Below are positions 9,774 through 17,475 of a DNA stretch of 64,000 nucleotides, one piece after another (positions within the stretch are counted from its first letter, which is position 1; each line of letters opens with the position of its first letter). The notes under the pieces are model-generated. The model was not told where the DNA came from and made no database searches. It saw nothing but the letters and a program-made list of their open reading frames with translations. A program made the translations under genes and the position numbers. Source of the stretch: Neomicrococcus aestuarii (GTDB taxonomy: Bacteria; Actinomycetota; Actinomycetes; Actinomycetales; Micrococcaceae); the NCBI RefSeq assembly GCF_014201135.1, contig NZ_JACHDR010000001.1, positions 2,046,001 through 2,110,000 of the forward strand, given 5' to 3'.

Positions 9774-10427
9774 TTAGCCCTCTTCATGCTCATCGATGCT
9801 GCGTAGGGGAGCCGTGGCGGTGCGCGTGCTGATATTGGACCCAAAGCGTTCTTCGAGTTTCGCGGATTCCTTCTTGGCTTCCTTGGCCCATTTCACTTCA
9901 GCCGTTGCGCGGGCAACCAAGCCCTTGTAAGCCAGGATTTTGTAGCCCGCGATCAGTCCCCATTCGCGCTCCTCGCTAGCGCCAAGGCGATCCCGCAGAA
10001 TCTCATCCGTTTGCGCTTCGAGGCCGGCAATCGTTGCGGACCATTGGGTGATGAGACTTTGGTGGAAGGCGATGTGCTCATCGAGCTGAGTGAGCAGTCC
10101 CTGCGGGTTGCCCCACTCCATGTACGCGGTCTTCAGGGCCAGCGGATCCCGGGTGAGGGAGTAGTCGAAAGGCGTCTCTAGCCAGGTCCGAAAATCGGTG
10201 ATTCCAGCTTCCGTCACCGAGTAGAGTTTTTTCTTTCCTCGGGTGCCCCACGGGATATCTTTGGACTCAAGAAGTCCATCTTGCTCCATCCGCCGAAGCT
10301 CGGGGTACACCTGAGAATCAGGCGCGTGCCACACGTGGCCAACGGAGGAGTGGAAGCCCTTCGATACGTCGTATCCGGTCTTCGGACGAGCCGTCAGTAT
10401 GGCGAGCAGTGCGTAACGAAGACTCAT
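9774..10427 (-). CDS. PadR-family transcriptional regulator
   Basis: The 217-residue protein begins with the PadR winged helix: YALLAILTARPKTGYDVSKGFHSSVGHVWHAPDSQVYPELRRMEQDGLLES, then the wing TRGKKKLYSVTEAG. A helical C-terminal effector/dimer domain (Vir_act_alpha_C type) spans about residues 90-175, and the tail is Lys/Glu-rich. PadR proteins often repress phenolic-acid genes and are released by the phenolic compound. Its place between metF and purU, beside an O-demethylase cluster, fits sensing of an aromatic acid. Nested inverted repeats in the divergent gap to purU suggest autoregulation. Confidence 0.88.
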   Translation of the reverse strand: MSLRYALLAILTARPKTGYDVSKGFHSSVGHVWHAPDSQVYPELRRMEQDGLLESKDIPWGTRGKKKLYSVTEAGITDFRTWLETPFDYSLTRDPLALKTAYMEWGNPQGLLTQLDEHIAFHQSLITQWSATIAGLEAQTDEILRDRLGASEEREWGLIAGYKILAYKGLVARATAEVKWAKEAKKESAKLEERFGSNISTRTATAPLRSIDEHEEG

Positions 10428-10438
10428 TAGGGAATTCC

Positions 10439-10538
10439 TTTCGTGAACTACCTTTCACAATAGGGTAAAGGTGCAAGCGTTAAATGAGACGCGCTTCACG
10501 AAACCTATTGATCGACAACTGATGTATCAGATAGTGTG
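10439..10538. promoter_or_regulatory. divergent padR/purU control region with nested dyads
   Basis: TTTCGTGAA (10439-10447) and TTCACGAAA (10495-10503) form a wide inverted repeat. Inside it lies ACCTTT-N11-AAAGGT, and further on CTGAT-GT-ATCAG (10519-10530) followed by AGATAGTGTG. Several sites in a 190-base divergent gap next to a PadR gene are typical of an autoregulated operator. Confidence 0.45.
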
Positions 10539-10627
10539 ACAGCTCGAAGCACTAACCAGTGCACGTTGCCGTGGAGCGGACACGCCGCCGAAACGCCAGT
10601 ATGAGAACCATAGAAGGTGAGTAACCT

Positions 10628-11548
10628 GTGACTGAACAACAGACCGCTCAAGCAGCAACCGCTGATGATCTTTCAGTGACCGCTTCCGATGACTCCGTTG
10701 AGAACATCACGCTGACGCTGAGCTGCCCGAACACCATCGGCATTGTGCACGCTGTGACCGGATTCCTGGTCTCTCACAAGTGCAACATCATGTCCTCGCA
10801 GCAGTTTGATGACGAGATGACGGACCGCTTCTTCTTGCGCATTCAGGCGCGTTGCGAGAAGCCGATCTCCCTTCCAGCTCTTCAGGCCGCCTTCAAGGCA
10901 ACGGCCGAAGCGTACGACATGGACTACACCTTGGTTGATACCAAGCGCCCCATGAACGTGCTGCTCATGGTTTCCAAGTTCGATCACTGCCTCAACGACT
11001 TGCTGTACCGCTTGCGCATGGGCCAGCTGAACATCAACGTTCCAGCAATTGTCTCCAACTGGTCTGACCTCAAGCCGATTGCTGACGCTGCAGGCATTCC
11101 TTACATCCACATCCCCGTCACCAAGGACACCAAGGCCGAAGCTGAAGCCGAGCTTCAGAAGGTGATCGATGAGAACAACGTGGAATTGGTGGTGCTGGCG
11201 CGCTACATGCAGGTTCTGAGCAACGAGATGACTCAGAAGCTTGAAGGCAAGGCCATCAACATTCACCACTCCTTCTTGCCAGGCTTCAAGGGCGCCAAGC
11301 CTTACCACCAGGCCTACGACCGCGGCGTGAAGCTCGTGGGCGCTACCGCTCACTACGTGACCGCGGACTTGGACGAGGGTCCAATCATCGAGCAGCAGGT
11401 CTTCCGTGTGGACCACACGCACCAGCCAGAAGACCTCGTTGCAGCCGGCCGCGACGCCGAGTCTCAGGCCCTCTCACGTGCCGTTCGCTGGCACTCCGAG
11501 AACCGTGTGATGCTCAACGGTCACCGCACCGTGGTGTTCCAGGGCTAA
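10628..11548 (+). CDS. purU: formyltetrahydrofolate deformylase
   Basis: The 306-residue enzyme hydrolyses 10-formyl-THF to formate and THF. An N-terminal ACT domain (residues 23-105, LTLSCPNTIGIVHAVTGFL and FFLRIQARCEKP) is followed by the formyltransferase-fold domain. That domain has the catalytic Asn-His pair in INIHHSFLPGFKGAKPYHQAY and the Asp in TADLDEGPIIEQ. The start is GTG 10628 behind AAGGTGAG. It diverges from padR. In this neighbourhood it could clear C1 units arising from methyl-THF oxidation and regenerate free THF; elsewhere it balances the folate pool. A strong terminator follows. Confidence 0.93.
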   Translation: MTEQQTAQAATADDLSVTASDDSVENITLTLSCPNTIGIVHAVTGFLVSHKCNIMSSQQFDDEMTDRFFLRIQARCEKPISLPALQAAFKATAEAYDMDYTLVDTKRPMNVLLMVSKFDHCLNDLLYRLRMGQLNINVPAIVSNWSDLKPIADAAGIPYIHIPVTKDTKAEAEAELQKVIDENNVELVVLARYMQVLSNEMTQKLEGKAINIHHSFLPGFKGAKPYHQAYDRGVKLVGATAHYVTADLDEGPIIEQQVFRVDHTHQPEDLVAAGRDAESQALSRAVRWHSENRVMLNGHRTVVFQG

Positions 11549-11570
11549 TTCACTGATCTTCAATCAGCTG

Positions 11571-11616
11571 CGTGTGCGGCCAATCTTCTTCTGAGGGTTG
11601 GCCGCACACGTGTTTT
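11571..11616 (+). terminator. terminator after purU
   Basis: A perfect 13-bp stem (11571-11583 with 11598-11610) has a 14-base loop and is followed by TGTTTT. Confidence 0.82.
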
Positions 11617-11683
11617 AAGTGGACTTGTATTGAGGCAGACGCTTGTTGAGGCGGACGATTCGGCGTAGCTCGTGACGTGAACG

Positions 11684-13501
11684 CTAGCCGCGAAGCCGCA
11701 GCGAGTTGTCTTTCATGGTCTGCTCGACGCGCGTGTAGGCGTCGCGAGCGATGGCCTTCCATAAACGAAGGGCCACTTGCGGGTGTGACTCTTCCAGATC
11801 GTCGAGGGCATGGTGTGTGAGCACTTTGACTTCGGTTGGCTCGAGCGCTGTCACCGTGGTCTGCTGTTGGCCGGATGCGCCGAGTGCGATCTCTCCGAAA
11901 GTCATGCCGGGACCCAACGTGGCTTGCCGGTATCGGCTGCCGTCCGTGGTGCGACCCGTGAGAGACACTCGACCGGAAACGATGAACTGGATACCTGCGA
12001 ACGGCTGACCGATCCGGCGGATGACATGGCCGGACTCGTAAGAGCGATCCTCCAGCAGCGCACTGACCACATCCAAGTCAGCAGACTTCAGCGGCTCCAA
12101 CGTGGCGGAAGAACGAACATCGACGCTGTCCGGAGTAATCAGCTCGGGCGCAAACCGTCCAATGACCTCACCTTCGGCCCATTCCATTGCCACGGGGTGG
12201 CCGGGGAACGACGGGATGCTCTTGCGGCAGCTCTTATCCAGCTGCTCGGTGATTGCCCCATCTGGGTCTACGAGGCAGATGGATTTGCCTTCGGCGGCGA
12301 AATCATTGACGAGGTCCGTCATCATGCGCAAGGCGACGGGGCCGAAGTCGTCCACTTTCCGCACATCCAGAACCAAGATCGACATGCGGTCATGCATCTC
12401 CGTGATGGTGCGCAAAACGGTCTCCGTGCCGGCAAAGAGCAAGTCGCCGCCGAGTTCGATGATCACGCACTGTTCCGCATGCGCTTCCAGTACTTTTATG
12501 GCGTCAGCGCTACGACGCACGCCAGAGTATGAATCCCGCAACGTGTAGAGCGAGCGGATGCTCGAACGTCCCGGCCGGCCTGAACGCATGAAGTGAAGGC
12601 CCATATCGCTGGCTAGACGCGTGCAGGCAGCTACGCCGCGCACGCTCGATCCATGCGGATCTAGCGGCGGCGAGTACACGGCAATTCCCACCTGGCCGGG
12701 CAGGACGGCGATGATGCCGCCGCCCACGCCGGACTTCGCAGGCAGCCCTACGGAGGTGGTCCACGCTCCGGCGTCGTCGTACATGCCGCACGTGGTCATC
12801 ACCGAGAGCACTTGCTGCACCGTCTCCGGTGACACCACCCGATGATTCTCGCTAGGGTGAATGCCACCGTTGGCGAGAGTGGCGGCCATGAGCGCTAGGT
12901 CTCGAGCGTTCACCATCATCGAGCATTGGCGGAAGTAGTCTTCCACCACAGGATCCGGGTTTTCCTCGATGATGCCAAAGGAGCGGAGCAGTTGGGCCAG
13001 CGCCCGGTTGCGGTACCCGGTATCCCGTTCCCCGGAAAACACTGAGGAGGACATATCAAGGTCGCGACCGGCGAAGGAGGAATAGAAATCCTGGATGCGC
13101 CCGAAGCGAGAACGCGGACCTCGGGACTTCACCAGCGAGGTGGCCGCGATAGCGCCGGCGTTGATCATGGGGTTATCTGGCCGGCCGGTTCCGCTCTGCA
13201 AAGAGATCTCGTTGAACGCATCGCCGGAGGGCTCCACGTCAATTTTCTGGCCCACAGCTTCGGAACCAAGATCCTCCAACGCCAGCGCGTACGTGAAGGG
13301 CTTTGAGATGGACTGGATGGAGAACAACTCGTCCGTATCACCCGCTTCGTACAGCACACCGTCCACCGTCGCGAGGCAGATCCCGAACTTCGAGGGATCC
13401 GCGACGGCGGTGGATGGAATTCCCTGATACGGGGTTCCGTCGGTGAGACCATGCAGCTCTTCGTGGAGAGCGTCAAGGTACTGCTGGATGGGTGATTTCA
13501 C
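11684..13501 (-). CDS. glsA: glutaminase A fused to STAS and cyclic-nucleotide-binding-like domains
   Basis: Residues 1-310 form a serine-dependent glutaminase with the S64-I-S-K67 catalytic motif (SIQSISKPF), GTGRPDNPMINAGAIA, and AGAWTTSVGLPAKSGVGGGIIAV. It converts glutamine to glutamate and ammonia. Residues about 340-450 look like a STAS domain (LVLDVRKVDDFGPVALRMM). Residues about 470-595 look like a cNMP-binding barrel (ISGRV-type strand, GPGMTFGEIAL). The Arg that normally binds cyclic-nucleotide phosphate is missing: FGEIALGASGQQQTTVTA has no Arg, so nucleotide binding is doubtful. At 605 residues it is about twice a plain glutaminase. The start is GTG behind GAGGG. Similar three-domain glutaminases occur in other actinobacteria. 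Confidence 0.9.
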   Translation of the reverse strand: MKSPIQQYLDALHEELHGLTDGTPYQGIPSTAVADPSKFGICLATVDGVLYEAGDTDELFSIQSISKPFTYALALEDLGSEAVGQKIDVEPSGDAFNEISLQSGTGRPDNPMINAGAIAATSLVKSRGPRSRFGRIQDFYSSFAGRDLDMSSSVFSGERDTGYRNRALAQLLRSFGIIEENPDPVVEDYFRQCSMMVNARDLALMAATLANGGIHPSENHRVVSPETVQQVLSVMTTCGMYDDAGAWTTSVGLPAKSGVGGGIIAVLPGQVGIAVYSPPLDPHGSSVRGVAACTRLASDMGLHFMRSGRPGRSSIRSLYTLRDSYSGVRRSADAIKVLEAHAEQCVIIELGGDLLFAGTETVLRTITEMHDRMSILVLDVRKVDDFGPVALRMMTDLVNDFAAEGKSICLVDPDGAITEQLDKSCRKSIPSFPGHPVAMEWAEGEVIGRFAPELITPDSVDVRSSATLEPLKSADLDVVSALLEDRSYESGHVIRRIGQPFAGIQFIVSGRVSLTGRTTDGSRYRQATLGPGMTFGEIALGASGQQQTTVTALEPTEVKVLTHHALDDLEESHPQVALRLWKAIARDAYTRVEQTMKDNSLRLRG

Positions 13502-13577
13502 GAGATCCGCCCTCTCAGCCCATCACGCGGCGATGGACCATTGTTGTGTCTACACGTTCTCCCAGCCTACTGAACCC

Positions 13578-14327
13578 CTACCTCGGTAGCTCACGATCCG
13601 CGTAGACAGTCAACGCATCCCGCACGTACTCGGCGCGGCCGTGATAGTTTGCCGCGAAGCGCGGGTCTGCCACATACATTTCGGCAAGTCCCACCACGTA
13701 CGGCTGGGCGGGCTTGGTGAAGACCGCTAACCAGGCCACATGCCGTGCAGCTACGGCCTGAGCGGACTCGGCGTCCGGCTCGATTCCTGCTTCGGCAAGC
13801 CGCTGATACTCGAGGGCGATGTCCACGTGATCTTGCTGGTGGGCATTCCGCTGTTCCTTGGAAAGAGCGTTCCACCGTCGCTGCGACGACGCGTAGGCGT
13901 CCTTTCCCCAGCGGGCTTCCACTTCTTCTTGGTAGACGGAGTTATCGAATCCATCAAAATTGTCCGCGTTCATGGCGGTTTGTCCTTTCGTCAACTGATC
14001 AATGGTGAGTTGAACACTGCGCCTTTGCCGTTGTACTTGCGCTTGAAGCTCGCCTAGTTCGCGCACTCGGGATTCGAGCGCGCTCACGAGGTCGTCTTCG
14101 CCTGCCCGGATGGTCTTGATGCGTTCCAATGACAAACCCAGGCTTCGAAGCGCCAGCACATTGAGGAGCGCGGCGAGGGCTGCGTCGTCGTAATAGCGCA
14201 TCCCATTGGCACCCAACCGCGCCGGAAGCACTAATCCCAGCTCGTGATAGTGCCGCAGGGTACGGCTAGTGGTGCCGGAGATGCGGGCGAGCTCTTGGAT
14301 GCTCCATTCGCGGTTTTCGGTGTTCAT
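13578..14327 (-). CDS. MerR-family regulator, TipA-like
   Basis: The 249-residue protein has an N-terminal MerR winged helix (WSIQELARISGTTSRTLRHYHELGLVLPARLGANGMRYYDDAALAALL). A dimer coiled coil at about 80-115 follows, then a TipAS-type antibiotic-binding domain (about 125-245, YQEEVEARWGKDAYASSQRRW and HVAWLAVFTKP). TipA proteins sense cationic or thiopeptide drugs and activate their own promoter and efflux genes. The dyad TTGACGTTGCGTCAA at 14344-14358 lies 17-31 bases before the start and fits autoregulation. No cognate transporter is adjacent. Confidence 0.88.
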   Translation of the reverse strand: MNTENREWSIQELARISGTTSRTLRHYHELGLVLPARLGANGMRYYDDAALAALLNVLALRSLGLSLERIKTIRAGEDDLVSALESRVRELGELQAQVQRQRRSVQLTIDQLTKGQTAMNADNFDGFDNSVYQEEVEARWGKDAYASSQRRWNALSKEQRNAHQQDHVDIALEYQRLAEAGIEPDAESAQAVAARHVAWLAVFTKPAQPYVVGLAEMYVADPRFAANYHGRAEYVRDALTVYADRELPR

Positions 14328-14343
14328 ACGTTCAGTGAATCGG

Positions 14344-14358
14344 TTGACGTTGCGTCAA
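14344..14358. promoter_or_regulatory. MerR-type operator dyad before the TipA-like gene
   Basis: TTGACG-TTG-CGTCAA is a perfect 6-bp inverted repeat whose minus-strand TTGACG can act as a -35 box. It overlaps the expected promoter of the regulator. Confidence 0.5.
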
Positions 14359-14369
14359 TGTCAAGAGAC

Positions 14370-14382
14370 AGTACGACGACGC
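14370..14382 (+). repeat. dispersed 13-mer AGTACGACGACGC, intergenic copy
   Basis: An exact copy directly abutting the stop codon of tag (14383-14385), in the gap between tag and the TipA-like gene. Confidence 0.7.
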
Positions 14383-14994
14383 CTACTCGCCCCAGATTCC
14401 AGAGGTTCCGCGACGATGGCTCCCCACCACGTGGTTATCGATGATGCCGATGGCTTCCATGAGCGCATACATGGTGGTGGGGCCGACGAAGGAGAAACCC
14501 TTTTTCTTCAATGCCTTGGCGAGCGCCTTCGATTCCTCGCTGACTGTTGCCACCTCGGACATGGACAGCGGACGAGGCGTCACTTCAGGCTTAAAGCTCC
14601 ACACGAGCTGGGGGAGTCCGCCTTCCTGCCGGAGTGCTTGCGTGGCGCGAGCGTTGTTGATGGCGGCGTTGATCTTGGCGCGCTGGCGAATGATTCCGGC
14701 GTTCTGCAAGAGCTCCTCCACCTTGTCTTCTCCGAAGCTAGCCACGGTGTCCACCTCGAAATTGTGGAAAGCTTCGCGGAAGTTCTCGCGCTTGCGAAGG
14801 ACAGTGGCCCAGGACAGGCCCACCTGGAAGCCCTCCAGAACAATGCGCTCGTACACGCCCTGTTCGTCCGTGACGGGCATGCCCCATTCTTCGTCGTAGT
14901 ACTGGCGCATCAGGGGGTCAGAAGCGGCCCAGAGCGGGCGTGCTTTGCCGTCTTCGCCGATGATCAGTCCGCTATCTGTCCTGGTGAGGGTCAT
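14383..14994 (-). CDS. tag: DNA-3-methyladenine glycosylase I
   Basis: The 203-residue base-excision enzyme removes 3-methyladenine. Family blocks are DPLMRQYYDEEWGMPVTDEQGVYERIVLEGFQVGLSW, NAGIIRQRAKINAAINNA, WSFKP and KKKGFSFVGPTTMYALMEAIGIIDNHVVG. The Cys/His residues that bind zinc in E. coli Tag appear replaced: the N-terminal Cys is absent, YYDEEWG has Tyr for His, and the C-terminal Cys cluster reads SHRRG. It may therefore fold without zinc. The start at ATG 14994 (GGAG 7 bases upstream) overlaps alkB by 23 bases, so the two repair genes are translationally coupled. Confidence 0.9.
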   Translation of the reverse strand: MTLTRTDSGLIIGEDGKARPLWAASDPLMRQYYDEEWGMPVTDEQGVYERIVLEGFQVGLSWATVLRKRENFREAFHNFEVDTVASFGEDKVEELLQNAGIIRQRAKINAAINNARATQALRQEGGLPQLVWSFKPEVTPRPLSMSEVATVSEESKALAKALKKKGFSFVGPTTMYALMEAIGIIDNHVVGSHRRGTSGIWGE

Positions 14995-15838
14995 GAGTGG
15001 CTCCAATGTTTCGTAGCGTGATGTTGATGCGACCAACCGCTAGATCACAATGCTTGGGAGAAGTGTTGGGGATGATCTTCACGACGCCGTGATAGGCGTA
15101 GCGGGAAGGCCCTCCGAAGACGAAGAGGTCTCCGGAATTGAGCTGCACATCCTGGTAAGGGCGGTTTCGGCTTTCGGTATTTCCAAAACGAAACGTACAA
15201 GAATCCCCGAGCGAAAAGGAGACCACCGGGTCATTTGTGGATTCTTCCTTGTCCTGATGCATTCCCATCTTGGCTGTGGGTGAATAGTAATTGAGCAACG
15301 CAGAGTCGGCGACGAAGCGATTATCCTCCCGGGTGTACCAGCGGGCGCTCGCAGACGCCGGATACTCGGCGAACGCATCAGCAGCCGCCTTAGTGCCCAC
15401 CTCAATGAGCCACTCGGGCATCGGCAACACCGGCGCCCCGTTGACATCACTCGCGATACGCGAATACGCGTAGTTCTGCCAGTGCCACCCCAAGCTCACG
15501 GACTGCACGCTCATGGGCTTGCCGTAAATGAGGGGTCGTCGCGGAGGAACCGGACCGGCCGCCCACTGCCGGAACTTGTTCACGAGGTAGCGCTGTTGCT
15601 CCGGGGTGAGCCAGTTCCGCAACAGCACGGCGCCGGTCGCAATCACCTGGCGTTGCGGCTCGCTTGTCTCGCCGCTCTGCGTATTTCCGCCCTGCGCGTC
15701 TCCGACCTGCAGGGGATCGCCACCGTCAACCAACGATCCCGCTGACCCCGCTGATCCCTTCGCGGCACCAGCGGGGTAAACGTCGTCAGGAAGTTCGAAC
15801 AGTTCAGGTGTAATGAACTCTTCGTCGTGCTGTTCCAT
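14972..15838 (-). CDS. alkB: AlkB-family 2-oxoglutarate/Fe(II) dioxygenase
   Basis: The 288-residue protein oxidatively removes methyl groups from DNA bases such as 1-methyladenine and 3-methylcytosine. The iron ligands are seen as MGMHQDKEE (HxD) and YHGVVKI (His), and the 2-oxoglutarate Arg as GRINITLR. An N-terminal region of about 65 residues is Gly/Ser/Gln-rich and acidic, unlike E. coli AlkB (216 residues). ATG 15838 has GAGG 6 bases upstream; a GTG lies one codon earlier. It is followed by the overlapping tag gene, making an alkylation-repair pair. The AI-2E transporter ends 18 bases upstream on the same strand. Confidence 0.9.
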   Translation of the reverse strand: MEQHDEEFITPELFELPDDVYPAGAAKGSAGSAGSLVDGGDPLQVGDAQGGNTQSGETSEPQRQVIATGAVLLRNWLTPEQQRYLVNKFRQWAAGPVPPRRPLIYGKPMSVQSVSLGWHWQNYAYSRIASDVNGAPVLPMPEWLIEVGTKAAADAFAEYPASASARWYTREDNRFVADSALLNYYSPTAKMGMHQDKEESTNDPVVSFSLGDSCTFRFGNTESRNRPYQDVQLNSGDLFVFGGPSRYAYHGVVKIIPNTSPKHCDLAVGRINITLRNIGATHDPHQDR

Positions 15839-15847
15839 CACGTGCCT

Positions 15848-15864
15848 CTAGCGCTCTAGTCGCT
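15848..15864. repeat. short tandem duplication over a stop codon
   Basis: CTAGCGCT (15848-15855) and CTAGTCGCT (15856-15864) are adjacent near-copies. The second contains the TAG stop of the AI-2E transporter gene on the minus strand. Confidence 0.45.
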
Positions 15865-17313
15865 GGAGGAAGAGGAATCAGATGAGGACGAGCTATCGCT
15901 AGAGGAGGAGCTAGAGCTCGATGATGAACTGTCCGTCGATGAAGAGTAATCCGAAGAGTCCGTGGTGCCCGTTGACCCGTCGCGATCAGAATGGTGTCCG
16001 GAGTTTCCATCCGAATCGTGGCCTGAGCGGCGGTATTCCGATGACTGGTTGGTGTCGCTCACATCAGTGACGGAGGTTGACTGGCGACCCTTCACAGCCT
16101 TGATGGAGGCTTGCGTTTCCTCCGCTTTCTGCTTCACGACGGATTCCTCGTCACGGCCAGACCAAATCTTGATGATGGCCCAGACGACGGCGGTCAGCGG
16201 CACCGCGATCACCGCGCCTACCAGCCCACCCAAGACGGTGCCGGCAGTCAATGCCACCAAGATGATAAGCGGGTGCAGGCTGAGCGCATTGCCCATCACG
16301 ACCGGCTGGAGGAAGTTGCCTTCGAGCTGCTGAATGGCGATCACGGCGATCAGCACAATGAGTGCCACCATGGGACCGTTAGCCACCAGTGCCACCAAAA
16401 TGGCGAGGACGCCAGCGATGGTTGCGCCCACCATGGGGATGAAGGCGCCGAGGAACACAATCACGCCGAGCGGGATGGCGAGCGGAACCTGAAGAATCAT
16501 CAAGGCGATCGCGATGCCGATTGCATCCACCGCAGCCACCGTGGCGGTGCCGCGAATGTAGCCACCAAAAACCTCAACGGACTTCAGGCCGGAGCGGTGC
16601 CAGCGACCGCGAACGCGGGCTGGGATCCAGGACAGCACGAACTCCCAGATACGGTCTCCATCCTTGAGGAAGAAGAACAGAATCACCAAGAAGAGCGCCA
16701 AACCGGTGACGAACGTGCCGGCCGCGGACAATCCGCTCAAAGCGCCCGCACCAAACTGAGCGCTCAAGAAGAAGTCTTTAACGGAATTGAACGCGCTATC
16801 GATCTGCTCTTGAGGAATTTCAATGGGCAGTTGAGAGACGAGGTTCTGAAGCTCTTGGAACCCGGCGGTTCCCTTCTCCACCAGTTCAGGCCACTCTGCG
16901 CGAACCGAATAGAACAAGGCCGTGCCGATTCCTCCCAGGATCAGCAGCGCACCCAAGAACACCGTCCACGCGGCAAGCATCGAGTTCATGACCCGGCGGC
17001 ACAAAGCAACCAATGGCCACAAAGCACACGCGATGATCAGGCCGATCAACGACGGCAACACCACCAACGTGAGGTTCAAGAGAGCCATCACCACGCCGGC
17101 GCTCATCACTACAATGATGAGCAGCTGAAGTGCGCGGGTTGAGATGCGCCCCATCGGGTCAGCCCACATGCCAGCAATGCGATCTTGCTTAGTCGGTGCG
17201 AACTGATTGATTGCATCAGTCGGCGTAGATACGGTGAAGGCGGTAGCCCCGGAGCGATCGTCCCGTCCGGAAACCTTCTGGCTTCGAGGACGTCCCCACA
17301 ACTTAAATGCCAC
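15856..17313 (-). CDS. AI-2E family transporter with Ser/Asp tail
   Basis: The 485-residue membrane protein has about eight hydrophobic segments between residues 58 and 385. These include LTLVVLPSLIGLIIACALWPLVAL, VTGLALFLVILFFFLKDGDRIW and the conserved GAFIPMVGATIAGVLAILVAL. The family contains the TqsA/YdiK/PerM-like exporters; AI-2 export is shown for few members. After residue about 400 the protein becomes hydrophilic and ends in a run of Ser and Asp of roughly 40 residues, which is not part of the family domain. It lies upstream of alkB-tag on the same strand. Confidence 0.87.
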   Translation of the reverse strand: MAFKLWGRPRSQKVSGRDDRSGATAFTVSTPTDAINQFAPTKQDRIAGMWADPMGRISTRALQLLIIVVMSAGVVMALLNLTLVVLPSLIGLIIACALWPLVALCRRVMNSMLAAWTVFLGALLILGGIGTALFYSVRAEWPELVEKGTAGFQELQNLVSQLPIEIPQEQIDSAFNSVKDFFLSAQFGAGALSGLSAAGTFVTGLALFLVILFFFLKDGDRIWEFVLSWIPARVRGRWHRSGLKSVEVFGGYIRGTATVAAVDAIGIAIALMILQVPLAIPLGVIVFLGAFIPMVGATIAGVLAILVALVANGPMVALIVLIAVIAIQQLEGNFLQPVVMGNALSLHPLIILVALTAGTVLGGLVGAVIAVPLTAVVWAIIKIWSGRDEESVVKQKAEETQASIKAVKGRQSTSVTDVSDTNQSSEYRRSGHDSDGNSGHHSDRDGSTGTTDSSDYSSSTDSSSSSSSSSSSDSSSSSDSSSSSD

Positions 17314-17359
17314 GAGTTCTTCTCTCCCTCATCCCATCAGCAAATTCTTCACGTCAAAA

Positions 17360-17415
17360 CACAGCAAAGCCCAAGCTGCTTAGGATTCGATCCTACGCGG
17401 CTTGGGCTTACTGTG
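17360..17415 (-). terminator. long hairpin after semialdehyde dehydrogenase gene
   Basis: Nested arms CACAG/CTGTG, AAGCCCAAGC/GCTTGGGCTT and TAGGAT/ATCCTA make a long stem-loop between the dehydrogenase stop and the AI-2E transporter start. On the minus strand it is followed by TTTTGACG. It probably ends dehydrogenase transcription. Confidence 0.65.
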
Positions 17416-17475
17416 TAGTCACCTGAGAGGGCCGCTGGCGATCATCCCGAAAGATCATCACCGGCGAACCACCAG

